From the NCBI RefSeq assembly GCF_003984625.1, contig NZ_RWKH01000015.1, forward strand, positions 87,995 to 151,994: a stretch of 64,000 bases of DNA, written 5' to 3'. Below, piece after piece: positions 50,824-60,071 of this stretch; position 1 is the stretch's first letter; every line of letters begins with the position of its first letter. The position numbers and the translations under genes were made by a program. This DNA comes from Variovorax sp. DXTD-1. Its GTDB lineage: Bacteria; Pseudomonadota; Gammaproteobacteria; Burkholderiales; Burkholderiaceae_C. The notes under the pieces are model-generated. The model had not been told where the DNA came from, ran no database searches, and worked only from the letters and a program-made list of their open reading frames with translations.

Positions 50824-51651
50824 TCAGTCGATCTTGTCGCTCTCGAACTTGAAGTCGCGCGTCTGGAAGCCCGACGCCGTGTTCGGCCCGTACCACTTGA
50901 CGAAGATCTTCTGCGCTTCGCCCGACTTCTCCAGTTCGCGCAGCGTGTCGTCCACCACCGCCTTCAGGCCGCTCTCGCCCTTCTTGATGCCGATGGCCAG
51001 CGCCTCGGTACTCAGGTTCTGCTTGAGCACGACGTACTTGGCCTTCTGCGGGCCAAGCTTGGCGTAGCTGCGCAGCAGCGCGGCCTCGTCGTCCACATAG
51101 CCCACGCCCTTGCCTTGCTGCAGCGCCTGGAAGGCTTGCTGGCTCGTGTCGAAGGTCACCACTTCGGCGGTGGGCACGGCCTTGCGAATGTTCGGCTCCT
51201 GCGTGCCGCCGCGGATGGTCAGCACCTTCTTGCCGGCGAGCTGGGGTACGTCGGTAATGCCGCTGTCCTTTTTCACGATCGCCTTCTGGCCGGTGACGAA
51301 GGTGGTGAGAGAAAAGTCGATTTGCGCCTCGCGCTCCTTGTTGTGCGTGAGGCCCGCGGCCACCAGGGCGACGTGGCCCTGCTGCAGCTCGGGGATGCGC
51401 GCGGCCACGGCAATCTGCTTGAGCACCGGCTTCACGCCGATCCTCTTGGCAATCGCGTTCACCAGGTCGACTTCGTAGCCGACGATCTGGCGCGTCTTCG
51501 GATCGATGAAGGTCGCGGGCTCGTCGGTGCCGAGCACGCCCACCACGAGTTCGCCTTTTTTCTTGATGTCGGCAAGCTGATCCGCGTGGGCCGCAATGCC
51601 CGTAAAGAGGGCGGAAGCGGCGAGGGCCGCGGCGATGAAGTTCAAGCGCAT
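50824..51651 (-). CDS. Polar amino-acid ABC transporter periplasmic binding protein
   Basis: A 275-residue PBP type II protein. The signal peptide is MRLNFIAAALAASALFTGIA, followed by LADIKKKGELVVGVLGTDEP and FIDPKTRQIVGYEVDLVNAI, the family pattern for charged amino acids. The middle part includes IPELQQGHVALVAAGLTHNK and TRGGTQEP-like substrate loops (IRGGTQEPNIRKAV). It resembles glutamate/aspartate (GltI, PEB1) binders; that specificity is a guess. The start at 51651 has a strong AAGGAG ribosome-binding site, and an AT-rich divergent promoter region lies upstream. Confidence 0.91.
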   Translation of the reverse strand: MRLNFIAAALAASALFTGIAAHADQLADIKKKGELVVGVLGTDEPATFIDPKTRQIVGYEVDLVNAIAKRIGVKPVLKQIAVAARIPELQQGHVALVAAGLTHNKEREAQIDFSLTTFVTGQKAIVKKDSGITDVPQLAGKKVLTIRGGTQEPNIRKAVPTAEVVTFDTSQQAFQALQQGKGVGYVDDEAALLRSYAKLGPQKAKYVVLKQNLSTEALAIGIKKGESGLKAVVDDTLRELEKSGEAQKIFVKWYGPNTASGFQTRDFKFESDKID

Positions 51652-51701
51652 GTTCTTCTCCTTCTTGGAAAACAAGGACGGGACCATATCAATAAAACCG
51701 T

Positions 51702-51715
51702 GGATTATTAAATCC
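51702..51715. promoter_or_regulatory. Palindrome in the AT-rich promoter region of the ABC importer
   Basis: GGATT-ATTA-AATCC is a perfect 5-bp inverted repeat with a 4-bp spacer, in the most AT-rich part (51690-51730) of the divergent gap between the binding-protein gene and the truncated haemoglobin gene. It could be an operator or just AT-rich promoter DNA. Confidence 0.3.
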
Positions 51716-51825
51716 TCAATCGACATATACATATGGATGCCCGAATGGTCCTGATGCCGGTACTGGAATCGCGAGAATTCAGCCGGCGTGCGGGCCGGGG
51801 AGACTGCTGGAGGGATACTCCCGCC

Positions 51826-52248
51826 ATGCAGATTCACGAAAAGCCCCCCGTCGACACCCCGTTCGAATGGATCGGCGGCGAACCCAAGGTACAGGCGCTG
51901 GTCGACCGGTTCTACGACCTGATGGAGCTCGAACCCGCCTATGCGCAGCTGCGTGCGGTGCACGGCACCAGCCTGGACAACGCGCGCCAGCGCCTCTTCT
52001 GGTTCCTGTGCGGGTGGCTCGGCGGCCCGCAGCACTACACCGACCGCTTCGGGCATCCGATGCTGCGCGCGCGGCACCTGCCGCAGAGCATCGGCGGGCA
52101 CAGCATCGGCATCAAGGAGCGCGACCAGTGGCTGGCCTGCATGGACCAGGCGATGGGCGAAACCGGCGTGCCCGAGGGATTGCGCGCTCGGCTTCGCGAT
52201 TCGTTCTTCCAGACCGCGGACTGGATGCGCAATCGCGGTGAGCAATAA
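51826..52248 (+). CDS. Group II truncated haemoglobin
   Basis: A 140-residue haem protein of the 2/2 globin fold. It begins MQIHEKPPVDTPFEWIGGEP and has VDRFYDLMELEPAYAQLRAV (helices B and E) and FWFLCGWLGGPQHYTDRFGH. The proximal His is in GHPMLRARHLPQSI, and ERDQWLACMDQAM follows. Helix-E Trp (FEWIG) and the RxxHxxxSI-type region are marks of group II. Members bind O2 or detoxify NO. The gene lies 33 bp before an FAD reductase on the same strand. The open frame continues upstream to 51733, but the conserved part starts at 51826. Confidence 0.87.
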   Translation: MQIHEKPPVDTPFEWIGGEPKVQALVDRFYDLMELEPAYAQLRAVHGTSLDNARQRLFWFLCGWLGGPQHYTDRFGHPMLRARHLPQSIGGHSIGIKERDQWLACMDQAMGETGVPEGLRARLRDSFFQTADWMRNRGEQ

Positions 52249-52281
52249 CACAGACAACGACTCCGAAAGAGACTCTCTTCA

Positions 52282-53505
52282 ATGAATTCAATCGTCATCA
52301 TCGGCGGCGGCCATGCCGCGGCCCAGCTTTGCGCGGGTTTGGCGGAAGCCGGGCAGGGCGCGCGCGTGCACTTGGTTTGCGAGGAGGCCTGCGAGCCGTA
52401 CCACCGGCCGCCGCTTTCCAAGGCTTTTTTGAAGAGCGCCGAGGAGACCAGGCAACCCCACAAGGCCGCCGACTGGTACCGCGAAGCCGGCATCACGCTG
52501 CACCTGGGCGATGCGGCCGTGGCCATCGACCGCGAGGCGCACACCGTGACGCTGCGCTCGGGTGCCGTTCTGCCGTGGGAGCGGCTGGTGCTGGCCACCG
52601 GCACGCGTGCGCGCCAGATGCCCGACCTGAAGCCGGGCCTTGAAAACGTCGCAACCCTGCGCGCGGCCGAAGAGGCGCATCGCCTGCGCGAACGGCTGGC
52701 CGATGCGCAGCATGTCACGGTGCTGGGCGGCGGGTTCATCGGGCTCGAAGTGGCGGCCACCGCCAATGCGCTCGGCAAGCGTGTGCAGGTGATCGAAAGC
52801 GCGCCGCGGCTCCTGGGCCGCGCCGTGTCGCCCGAGCTGTCGGCGCATGTGCTCGCGACGCATCGCGCGGCGGGCATCGACATCGTGCTTGGTGCGCGTA
52901 CCGGTGCGTTCGAGGTCGAGGGCGACCGGCTGCTGTCCATCCAGGTCAACGGCGCGAAGCAGCCGGTGGACCTGCTGCTGCTCGGCATTGGTGCCGTGCC
53001 CGAGACCGCATTGGCGCAGGCCGCGGGCATCGAATGCGCGGACGGCATTGTGGTCGACAGCCATATGCAGACCAGCGCGGCCGACGTGCTCGCAGTAGGC
53101 GATTGCACGCGCTTCCCTGATCGGCGCGCAGGCCGCCCGTTGCGGCTGGAGTCCGTGCAGAACGCGAACGACCAGGCGCGCACGGCCGTGGCCACGTTGA
53201 CCGGCGCCGCGCGGCCGTACGACGCGGTGCCGTGGTTCTGGTCGGACCAGGGCGGCCTGAGGCTGCAGATGGTGGGCCTGATGCCGGCCGAGGGCACCCC
53301 GGGGCTGGCGAGCGTGCGGCGCGCCGGACCCAAGCCCGATGCGTTCTCTCTGTTCCACTATGTGGATGGACAGCTGATGTGCGTTGAATCGGTCAACGCG
53401 CCGGTCGATCACATGATGAGCCGCAAGCTGCTCGAAGCAGGGCGCAGTCCGGATGCGGCGGCGGTGGCCGACGCGGCCGTCCCGCTCAAGAATCACTTGG
53501 TATAG
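52282..53505 (+). CDS. FAD-dependent ferredoxin/rubredoxin reductase-like oxidoreductase
   Basis: The FAD-binding GxGxxA fold is SIVIIGGGHAAAQLCAGLAE, the NAD(P)H-binding one VTVLGGGFIGLEVAATANAL. In between is HRPPLSKAFLKSAEE, the conserved loop of the rhodocoxin/putidaredoxin reductase family. VLAVGDCTRFPD is the second FAD motif. The reductase C-terminal domain starts YDAVPWFWSDQGGLRLQMVG. At 407 residues it fits the family. It follows the truncated haemoglobin gene by 33 bp, so it may reduce that globin or an oxygenase. No electron-carrier gene (ferredoxin) is adjacent. Confidence 0.88.
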   Translation: MNSIVIIGGGHAAAQLCAGLAEAGQGARVHLVCEEACEPYHRPPLSKAFLKSAEETRQPHKAADWYREAGITLHLGDAAVAIDREAHTVTLRSGAVLPWERLVLATGTRARQMPDLKPGLENVATLRAAEEAHRLRERLADAQHVTVLGGGFIGLEVAATANALGKRVQVIESAPRLLGRAVSPELSAHVLATHRAAGIDIVLGARTGAFEVEGDRLLSIQVNGAKQPVDLLLLGIGAVPETALAQAAGIECADGIVVDSHMQTSAADVLAVGDCTRFPDRRAGRPLRLESVQNANDQARTAVATLTGAARPYDAVPWFWSDQGGLRLQMVGLMPAEGTPGLASVRRAGPKPDAFSLFHYVDGQLMCVESVNAPVDHMMSRKLLEAGRSPDAAAVADAAVPLKNHLV

Positions 53506-53529
53506 CGGAAGCGCGCCGTAGCGCGGCGT

Positions 53530-54189
53530 TCAGCGCCGCGCTGGCGCCAAAAGCACCACCAGCGCACCTGCGCCGCCCTCGGCCGGCTTGGCCTGCACGA
53601 AGGCCAGCACCTCGTTCTTCTGGATGAGCCAACGCTGCGCCTTGGTCTTGAGCACCGGCTGCTTGCCGGGTGAGCCCAGGCCTTTGCCGTGCACCACGCG
53701 CACGCAGCGCAGGCCCTGTTTGTAGGCATTGCGAATGAAGCCGCCGAGCGCCTCGCGGGCCTCGTCGCTGCGCAGGCCGTGCAGGTCGATTTGCGCCTGG
53801 ATGCTCCAGTCGCCCTTGCGCAGCCGCGCGGTCACGTCGGTGCCTATGCCCGGGCGGCGAAAGCTCATCGCGTCGTCGACGTCGAGCAAGGTCGTCACGT
53901 CGAACTCGTCGGAAAGCGATTCGCGCAGCACGCGCTGTTCGTCGAGCTGATGCTGCACCGGGATGGGTGCGGGCGGCTCCGGCGCAAGCGGCACCACGGC
54001 CGCCTTGCGGCGAAGCGGCTCCGTCGCGCCAATGGCGCGCGTGAACAGGTCTTTTTCGGCCGCGCGCTTGCGCTCGGCGGCGGCCTTGGCGGCTGCCGCA
54101 GCCGCTTCGCGCTCGCGGGTTTCGGCCAGGGTGCGCTGCACCTGCTTCAGGTCTGCCAGGTTCTTGATGGGCGGCGTGCGGGAAGCCAT
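53530..54189 (-). CDS. Smr domain protein (MutS2-type small nuclease domain)
   Basis: A 219-residue protein. The first 85 residues are charged and Ala-rich with coiled-coil character (AETREREAAAAAAKAAAERK). The C-terminal Smr domain is IQAQIDLHGLRSDEAREALG, then QGLRCVRVVHGKGLGSPGKQ and PVLKTKAQRWLIQKNEVLAF. The DLHG, HGKG and Gln-rich motifs are those of Smr endonuclease-like folds. The ATG at 54189 shares one base with the radC stop. A role in DNA or RNA repair or translation quality control is plausible from the family. Confidence 0.88.
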   Translation of the reverse strand: MASRTPPIKNLADLKQVQRTLAETREREAAAAAAKAAAERKRAAEKDLFTRAIGATEPLRRKAAVVPLAPEPPAPIPVQHQLDEQRVLRESLSDEFDVTTLLDVDDAMSFRRPGIGTDVTARLRKGDWSIQAQIDLHGLRSDEAREALGGFIRNAYKQGLRCVRVVHGKGLGSPGKQPVLKTKAQRWLIQKNEVLAFVQAKPAEGGAGALVVLLAPARR

Positions 54190-54866
54190 CAGAGCAGCCC
54201 TTTCTCGGCCATTGAAAAGCTCTGGCCGGCGCTGACGATCACGTGGTCGAGCACGCGCACGTCGATCAATGAAAGCGCCGCCCTGAGCGTCTGCGTCAGC
54301 GATTCGTCGGCGCGCGAGGGCTCGATGCTGCCGCTCGGGTGGTTGTGCGAAAGCACCACGGCCGCGGCGTTGTGGTGCAGCGCGCGCATGACCACCTCGC
54401 GCGGGTAGACACTGGTCTGGGCGAGCGTTCCGCGAAACAGTTCTTCGAGCACGATCAGCCGGTGCTGCGCATCGAGAAACAGCACCGCAAACACCTCGTA
54501 CGGGCGCGACCCGATGTGCATTTGCAGATATTCCTTCACGGCCCCGGGCGAATCGAAAACCGCTCGCTCCTTCAGCCGCTCGGCCATGGCGCGGCGCGCC
54601 AGTTCGAGCACCGCAATGAGTTCGGCGCGCTTGGCATCGCCGCCCATGCCCTTGATGACCTTCAGGTCTTCGGCGCTGGTCTGCAGCAGGCCCGAAAGGC
54701 CGCCGAAGTGGTCGAGCAGCTCCTGGGCAAGCTGGAGCACGTTTTTTCCGGCGACGCCCGTGCGCAGCAGCAACGCCAGCAGTTCGGCGTCGGCCAGCGC
54801 GGCGGCGCCTCGCGCGATGAGCTTTTCGCGCGGGCGGACGTGGGCGGGGAGATCCTTGAATGCCAT
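54189..54866 (-). CDS. radC: RadC/JAB domain protein
   Basis: A 225-residue protein. The N-terminal helix-hairpin-helix starts [20 protein letters not shown] and includes [20 protein letters not shown]. The C-terminal JAMM-type metal site is in [20 protein letters not shown], with the His-x-His and Ser/Asp motif. [20 protein letters not shown] precedes it. Once proposed for DNA repair, its function remains unclear. It is divergent from the SlpA-type FKBP gene, with an 82-bp gap. Confidence 0.93.
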   Translation of the reverse strand: MAFKDLPAHVRPREKLIARGAAALADAELLALLLRTGVAGKNVLQLAQELLDHFGGLSGLLQTSAEDLKVIKGMGGDAKRAELIAVLELARRAMAERLKERAVFDSPGAVKEYLQMHIGSRPYEVFAVLFLDAQHRLIVLEELFRGTLAQTSVYPREVVMRALHHNAAAVVLSHNHPSGSIEPSRADESLTQTLRAALSLIDVRVLDHVIVSAGQSFSMAEKGLL

Positions 54867-54948
54867 CGAAAACCTGGGTGAAACCTTGAAAGAGCAGGCG
54901 GAAGCCCCGGCTCCTTAAAATGCAGTCCAGTTTATCGGGACACCCACC

Positions 54949-55419
54949 TTGTCTTTGCCTACCTCCGCTGCACCCATGTCCCACGTCGTGACTTCCGGCT
55001 CGTTCCTTACCCTGCATTACCGGCTGGCCGGTCCGGCGGGCGACATCATCAACACTTTCGCCGACAAGCCCGCCACCCTGTCGCTGGGCACGGGCGAACT
55101 TTCGCCGGCCATGGAGCAGCGGCTCATGGGCCTGGAAGAGGGCACGCATGCCACCTTCGAGCTGCCCGCCGGCGAGGCTTTTGGCGAGCGCAACCCCGAC
55201 ATGCAGCAATGGGTGGCCAGGAAGCTGCTGGCCCAGATGGGCGACCCCGACGAGCAATATGCAGTGGGCGACGTGGTGCAGTTCCCCACGCCCGACGGCT
55301 CGGGCAGCTACGCCGGCGCGGTGGTCGAATCGAACGAAACCGCGGTGCGCTTCGACTTCAACCACCCATTGGCCGGGCAGCCCGTGACCTTCGAGGTGCG
55401 GCTGATCGGAGTTCTATGA
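54949..55419 (+). CDS. SlpA/SlyD-type FKBP peptidyl-prolyl isomerase
   Basis: A cytosolic prolyl isomerase with the IF-domain layout of SlyD/Slp[21 protein letters not shown], then [40 protein letters not shown] and [16 protein letters not shown] at the C-terminus. There is no His-rich tail, so it is SlpA-like rather than SlyD. A TAAAAT -10-like box at 54916-54921 puts the mRNA start near 54928, which suits the TTG start at 54949; an ATG at 54976 is the alternative. The stop overlaps ispH by 4 bases, the slpA-ispH order of many proteobacteria. Confidence 0.88.
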   Translation: MSLPTSAAPMSHVVTSGSFLTLHYRLAGPAGDIINTFADKPATLSLGTGELSPAMEQRLMGLEEGTHATFELPAGEAFGERNPDMQQWVARKLLAQMGDPDEQYAVGDVVQFPTPDGSGSYAGAVVESNETAVRFDFNHPLAGQPVTFEVRLIGVL

Positions 55420-56384
55420 ACAAGGGCCTCGAGGAAGTCGTTCTTGCCGAGCCGCGCGGCTTTTGCGCGGGGGTGGACCGCGCCATTGAAATCGTCGAGC
55501 GCGCGCTGGCCAAGTTTGGCGCGCCCATCTACGTGCGCCACGAGATCGTGCACAACACCTATGTGGTGAACGAGCTCAAGGCCAAGGGTGCGATCTTCAT
55601 CGAAGACCTGGCCGACGTGCCGCCCGGTGCCACCCTGGTGTTCAGCGCCCATGGCGTGAGCAAGGCGGTGCAGCAGGAGGCGCGCGACCGCGGCTTCGAC
55701 GTTTTCGACGCCACCTGCCCGCTGGTGACCAAGGTGCACGTCGAGGTCGCCAAGCTCGGCAAGGAAGGCTACGAGTTCATCATGATCGGCCACAAGGGAC
55801 ACCCCGAGGTCGAAGGCACCATGGGCCAGCTCTCCAGCGGCATCCACCTGGTCGAAGACGTGGAAGACGTGGCGACGGTGTCGCCCGCGCAGACCGAAAA
55901 ACTCGCCGTTGTGACGCAGACCACGCTCAGCGTGGACGACGCCGCCGAAATCGCGGCCGCCGTGCGCGCGCGCTTTCCGATGGTGCGCGAGCCCAAGCAG
56001 CAGGACATCTGCTACGCCACGCAAAACCGGCAAGACGCGGTGAAGATCTTGAGCCCCCAGGTCGACCTGGTGATTGTGGTCGGCAGCCCCACCAGCTCCA
56101 ACAGCAACCGGCTGCGCGAACTGGCACAACGCCTCGGCACCGAAAGCTACATGGTCGATTCGGCTGAAGAGCTCAAGCCGGAGTGGTTCGAAGGCAAGGG
56201 CCGCATCGGCCTCACGGCGGGCGCCTCGGCCCCCGAAGTGCTGGTGCGCGAGGTGATCGAGCGCGTGCGGGCGTTCGGCGCGGTGTCGGTCCGCAAGATG
56301 GACGGCATCGAGGAAACCATCAAGTTTCCGCTGCCCAAGGGCCTCAAGCTCGACGACATTCCACCCCCGGGACACATCTCTTGA
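55416..56384 (+). CDS. ispH: 4-hydroxy-3-methylbut-2-enyl diphosphate reductase
   Basis: Last step of the MEP pathway, giving IPP and DMAPP. The 322-residue chain starts [20 protein letters not shown], with the first cluster Cys in [11 protein letters not shown]. The second Cys is in [11 protein letters not shown] and the third in [14 protein letters not shown]. HIxxG-type motifs include [20 protein letters not shown], and [28 protein letters not shown] and [15 protein letters not shown] complete the active site. It overlaps the FKBP gene by 4 bases and its stop overlaps the next gene's TTG by 4. Confidence 0.96.
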   Translation: MNKGLEEVVLAEPRGFCAGVDRAIEIVERALAKFGAPIYVRHEIVHNTYVVNELKAKGAIFIEDLADVPPGATLVFSAHGVSKAVQQEARDRGFDVFDATCPLVTKVHVEVAKLGKEGYEFIMIGHKGHPEVEGTMGQLSSGIHLVEDVEDVATVSPAQTEKLAVVTQTTLSVDDAAEIAAAVRARFPMVREPKQQDICYATQNRQDAVKILSPQVDLVIVVGSPTSSNSNRLRELAQRLGTESYMVDSAEELKPEWFEGKGRIGLTAGASAPEVLVREVIERVRAFGAVSVRKMDGIEETIKFPLPKGLKLDDIPPPGHIS

Positions 56385-57343
56385 ACAACGACACGACGAA
56401 CTGGCGCCTTGAAACAGAGAGCGCTTCCCGCAGGCTGCGCGAACGCTCCGGCGGTTTCCTGCGCGAAACCCCGCTCTGGAAGCTGCCGGCCTCCGCCTTC
56501 GGCATCGAGGTGCCGGGCGTGGAGGTGTGGCTCAAGCTCGAGCACATGCAGGTGAGCGGCAGCTTCAAGGCGCGCGGCATGATGAACCGCCTGCTGGCCA
56601 ACGGCATTCCCGAAAGCGGCGTGGTCGTGGCGTCGGGCGGCAATGCCGGCATTGCCACCGCGGCGGCGGCCAAGGCGCTGGGCGTGCGCTGCCAGGTGTT
56701 CCTGCCCGGCGTTTCACCCGAAGCCAAGCGCGCGCGGCTGCGTGCGCTGGGTGCCGAGGTGGTCGTGGTCGGCGAGCTGTACCCAGACGCATTGGCCGCC
56801 TGCCTCGTGCGCCAGAAGGAAAACGGCGCCTTGCTGACCCATGCCTACGACCAGCCGGAAGTGGTGGCAGGCGCGGGCACGCTGGGCGTCGAGATCGAAG
56901 CGCAGGGCGGCCTGCCCGATTCGGTGCTCGTGAGCGTGGGCGGCGGTGGCCTGATCGGCGGTTTAGCCGGTTGGTTCGAACAGCGCGCCCGCGTGGTGGC
57001 GCTCGAACCCGAAAAAGCGCCGACGCTGTTCCGTGCCCGCCAGGCCGGCGAGCCGGTCGACGTCGACGTGGGCGGCATTGCCGCCGATTCGCTCGGCGCG
57101 CGGCGCATCGGCGCCATTTCCTGGGAAATTACCCAGAAGTACGTGCAGGACGCGCTGCTGCTGTCCGACGAATCCATCCGCACCGCCCAGCAGTGGCTGT
57201 GGAAGGAACTGAAGCTGGCCGTGGAACCCGCCGCCGCACTGCCGCTGGCAGCGCTGCAGACCGGCGCCTACATGCCACGCGCAGGCGAGAAGGTGTGCCT
57301 GATCGTCTGCGGCGCAAATGTTGATCCGGCCACGGTCGGCTGA
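56381..57343 (+). CDS. PLP-dependent serine/threonine dehydratase-like protein
   Basis: A fold-type II PLP enzyme of 320 residues with Lys-containing motif [20 protein letters not shown] (the Schiff-base Lys in SFKARG). The substrate loop is [20 protein letters not shown], and the phosphate cup [16 protein letters not shown]. The C-terminus has [18 protein letters not shown]. It probably deaminates threonine or serine, or racemises serine; homologues are also annotated as threonine dehydratase-like. The TTG at 56381 overlaps the ispH stop. The chain lacks the C-terminal ACT domains of IlvA. Confidence 0.86.
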   Translation: MNNDTTNWRLETESASRRLRERSGGFLRETPLWKLPASAFGIEVPGVEVWLKLEHMQVSGSFKARGMMNRLLANGIPESGVVVASGGNAGIATAAAAKALGVRCQVFLPGVSPEAKRARLRALGAEVVVVGELYPDALAACLVRQKENGALLTHAYDQPEVVAGAGTLGVEIEAQGGLPDSVLVSVGGGGLIGGLAGWFEQRARVVALEPEKAPTLFRARQAGEPVDVDVGGIAADSLGARRIGAISWEITQKYVQDALLLSDESIRTAQQWLWKELKLAVEPAAALPLAALQTGAYMPRAGEKVCLIVCGANVDPATVG

Positions 57344-57358
57344 CGGCGCAGCTCTGGC

Positions 57359-57760
57359 TTACTTCTCGCAGTTCACCATCCAAGGCACGCCGAACTTGTC
57401 GGTCAGCATGCCGAAGCCCACAGCCCAGAACTGCGGGCCGTAGGGCATCGTGACTTCGCCGCCCTCGGCCAGCGCTTCGAAGAGCTTCTTTCCTTCGTCC
57501 ACGTTGTTGCCCTGCACCGAGAGCGAAAACCCCTTGTAGCCTTCGAACGCGATGCCTGGCGGCATGTCGGATGCCATCAACTGGTGGCCTCGCGCTTCCA
57601 GCGTGGCGTGCATGATCTTGCCCTTGTAGGCCTCGGGCGTTTCAGCGCCCATGGGGCTTTCGCCGAAGGTCATGCTGAAGATGACCTTGCCGCCCAGCGC
57701 CTTGGCATAGAAGGCCAGTGCCTCGGCGGCGTTGCCGTTGAATGTCAGATAGGCTTGCAT
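57359..57760 (-). CDS. VOC family protein (PhnB-like)
   Basis: A 133-residue protein of the glyoxalase/bleomycin-resistance fold. It starts MQAYLTFNGNAAEALAFYAK, the PhnB-type N-terminus. Then come GGKVIFSMTFGESPM, KIMHATLEARGHQLMASDMP and FSLSVQGNNVDEGKKLFEAL. The C-terminus is AVGFGMLTDKFGVPWMVNCE. Members bind metals or small molecules but mostly lack a defined role. Start at 57760. It converges on the dehydratase gene, with 15 bp between stops. Confidence 0.88.
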   Translation of the reverse strand: MQAYLTFNGNAAEALAFYAKALGGKVIFSMTFGESPMGAETPEAYKGKIMHATLEARGHQLMASDMPPGIAFEGYKGFSLSVQGNNVDEGKKLFEALAEGGEVTMPYGPQFWAVGFGMLTDKFGVPWMVNCEK

Positions 57761-57805
57761 TGTTGTTTCCCCTTTGGTTGTCGAGGCCGAGATACCACGC
57801 CCGCC

Positions 57806-59149
<1,344 letters not shown>

Positions 59150-59209
59150 CGCGCCCGGGGCTTTAAACCCCCCGTTTTTGTCTGCTAGAATCGCAGGCTC
59201 GACAGCACC

Positions 59210-59299
59210 GGAGAGGTGGCAGAGTGGTCGAATGTACCTGACTCGAAATCAGGCGTACTAGCGATAGTACCGAGGGTTCGAATCCCTCCCTCTCCTCCA
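59210..59299 (+). tRNA. tRNA-Ser, anticodon CGA
   Basis: A type II tRNA with a long variable arm. The acceptor GGAGAGG (59210-59216) pairs with CCTCTCC (59289-59295), followed by T and the encoded CCA (59297-59299). The anticodon stem CCTGA/TCAGG encloses the loop CTCGAAA, anticodon CGA. The variable arm is TACTAGCGATAGTA, and the T-arm GAGGGTTCGAATCCCTC. It lies between serS and a low-GC glycan gene block. Confidence 0.96.
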
Positions 59300-59315
59300 G
59301 CAAGTTAAGTAAAAG

Positions 59316-59338
59316 AGCGCCTTTTAAGGCGCTTTTTT
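59316..59338 (+). terminator. Intrinsic terminator after tRNA-Ser
   Basis: AGCGCCTT-TT-AAGGCGCT forms an 8-bp perfect stem followed by a run of T (59333-59338), 16 bases after the tRNA CCA. It ends the serS/tRNA transcript and insulates it from the glycan genes. Confidence 0.85.
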
Positions 59339-59339
59339 A

Positions 59340-59579
59340 TTTCTGTAATCTTTCGGCTTACAGGAAATTTTGCACAACATCCTTACGTTTCGCCGAGGTG
59401 CTCGATACACCCGGAATCTCGCTTCTTCGAGCGGTCATAATGCATCGGGCATTCAGCTATCGAATTCGCATTTTCGAGTGAGTCTGCAATGTATCTCATT
59501 GCGGTTAGCTAAGAAGGCGCACGAACCGAGCTTTATCTGGAACCCGGGTTTCGTAAACTAGTTTTTTAACTCTTTCAAG
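59340..59579. other. AT-richer non-coding gap before the glycan genes
   Basis: The 240 bases between the terminator and the coiled-coil gene are clearly less GC-rich than the rest of the window. A 63-codon frame starting TTG/ATG-like at 59370 (MHNILTFRRGARYTRN) has no family resemblance and no ribosome-binding site, so it is not called. The promoter of the glycan genes should lie here, and the base shift marks the left edge of the acquired segment. Confidence 0.5.
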
Positions 59580-60023
59580 ATGGCCGAGTCTAATCAGTCG
59601 CATGCTCAAGATGCGCAATATGCGTCGAGTGGCGATGCCGATGCCGTTACTGCAGATGCATGGGGATGCACCCTAAAAACGCGGCAGTATATCACTGAAT
59701 TGCAAGCTGTGTTAGAGAGGGAAATTGGCATGCGTGAGAGTGCTCAGCGAACCCTGCAATTGAAAAAACAGCAATGGGAGGAAAGTTTTAATGATCTTCG
59801 CACTCATTTTGAAAGATCAAGTGCCACTCAGAGAGACTCTTTGAACTTGTTAATAGAGCGCGAAAGAGAGTTGAAGCAACGATTGAACGCCTGCAATGAG
59901 CAATTGGCAGCCGTGCTGTCTTCAACAAGCTGGAAACTCACTGCTCCGCTTCGTGTTGTGGCTCGAATTTTTCCGGCAGAATTACGCTCGAAGATTAGCA
60001 ATATCTTTCGATCGCGCTCCTGA
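59580..60023 (+). CDS. Coiled-coil protein with glycosyltransferase-associated C-terminus, 147 aa
   Basis: A long helical region (about residues 30-115, TRQYITELQAVLEREIGMRE and later RERELKQRLNACNEQLAAVL) has heptad repeats and little else. The C-terminus has LSSTSWKLTAPLRVVARIFP, the SS-x-S-W-K/R-L-T-x-P-L-R motif found at the ends of coiled-coil segments in large polysaccharide glycosyltransferases and methyltransferases. It may be such a module as a separate gene. Codon use is AT-rich compared with neighbours, pointing to transfer. No catalytic motif is visible. Confidence 0.62.
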   Translation: MAESNQSHAQDAQYASSGDADAVTADAWGCTLKTRQYITELQAVLEREIGMRESAQRTLQLKKQQWEESFNDLRTHFERSSATQRDSLNLLIERERELKQRLNACNEQLAAVLSSTSWKLTAPLRVVARIFPAELRSKISNIFRSRS

Positions 60024-60071
60024 GTCTATTGCAGTGAATTTGAAGTTGGCAAATAAGCGTTTATTCATTCT

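Noticed and set aside
59500..59512. GCGGTTAGC resembling an ops (RfaH) element before the glycan genes
   Set aside because: It differs from the GGCGGTAGC consensus by an extra base and lacks the rest of a JUMPStart sequence.
59370..59561. 63-codon frame just after the tRNA-Ser terminator
   Set aside because: No ribosome-binding site, no homologous pattern, and it lies in an AT-shifted non-coding gap.
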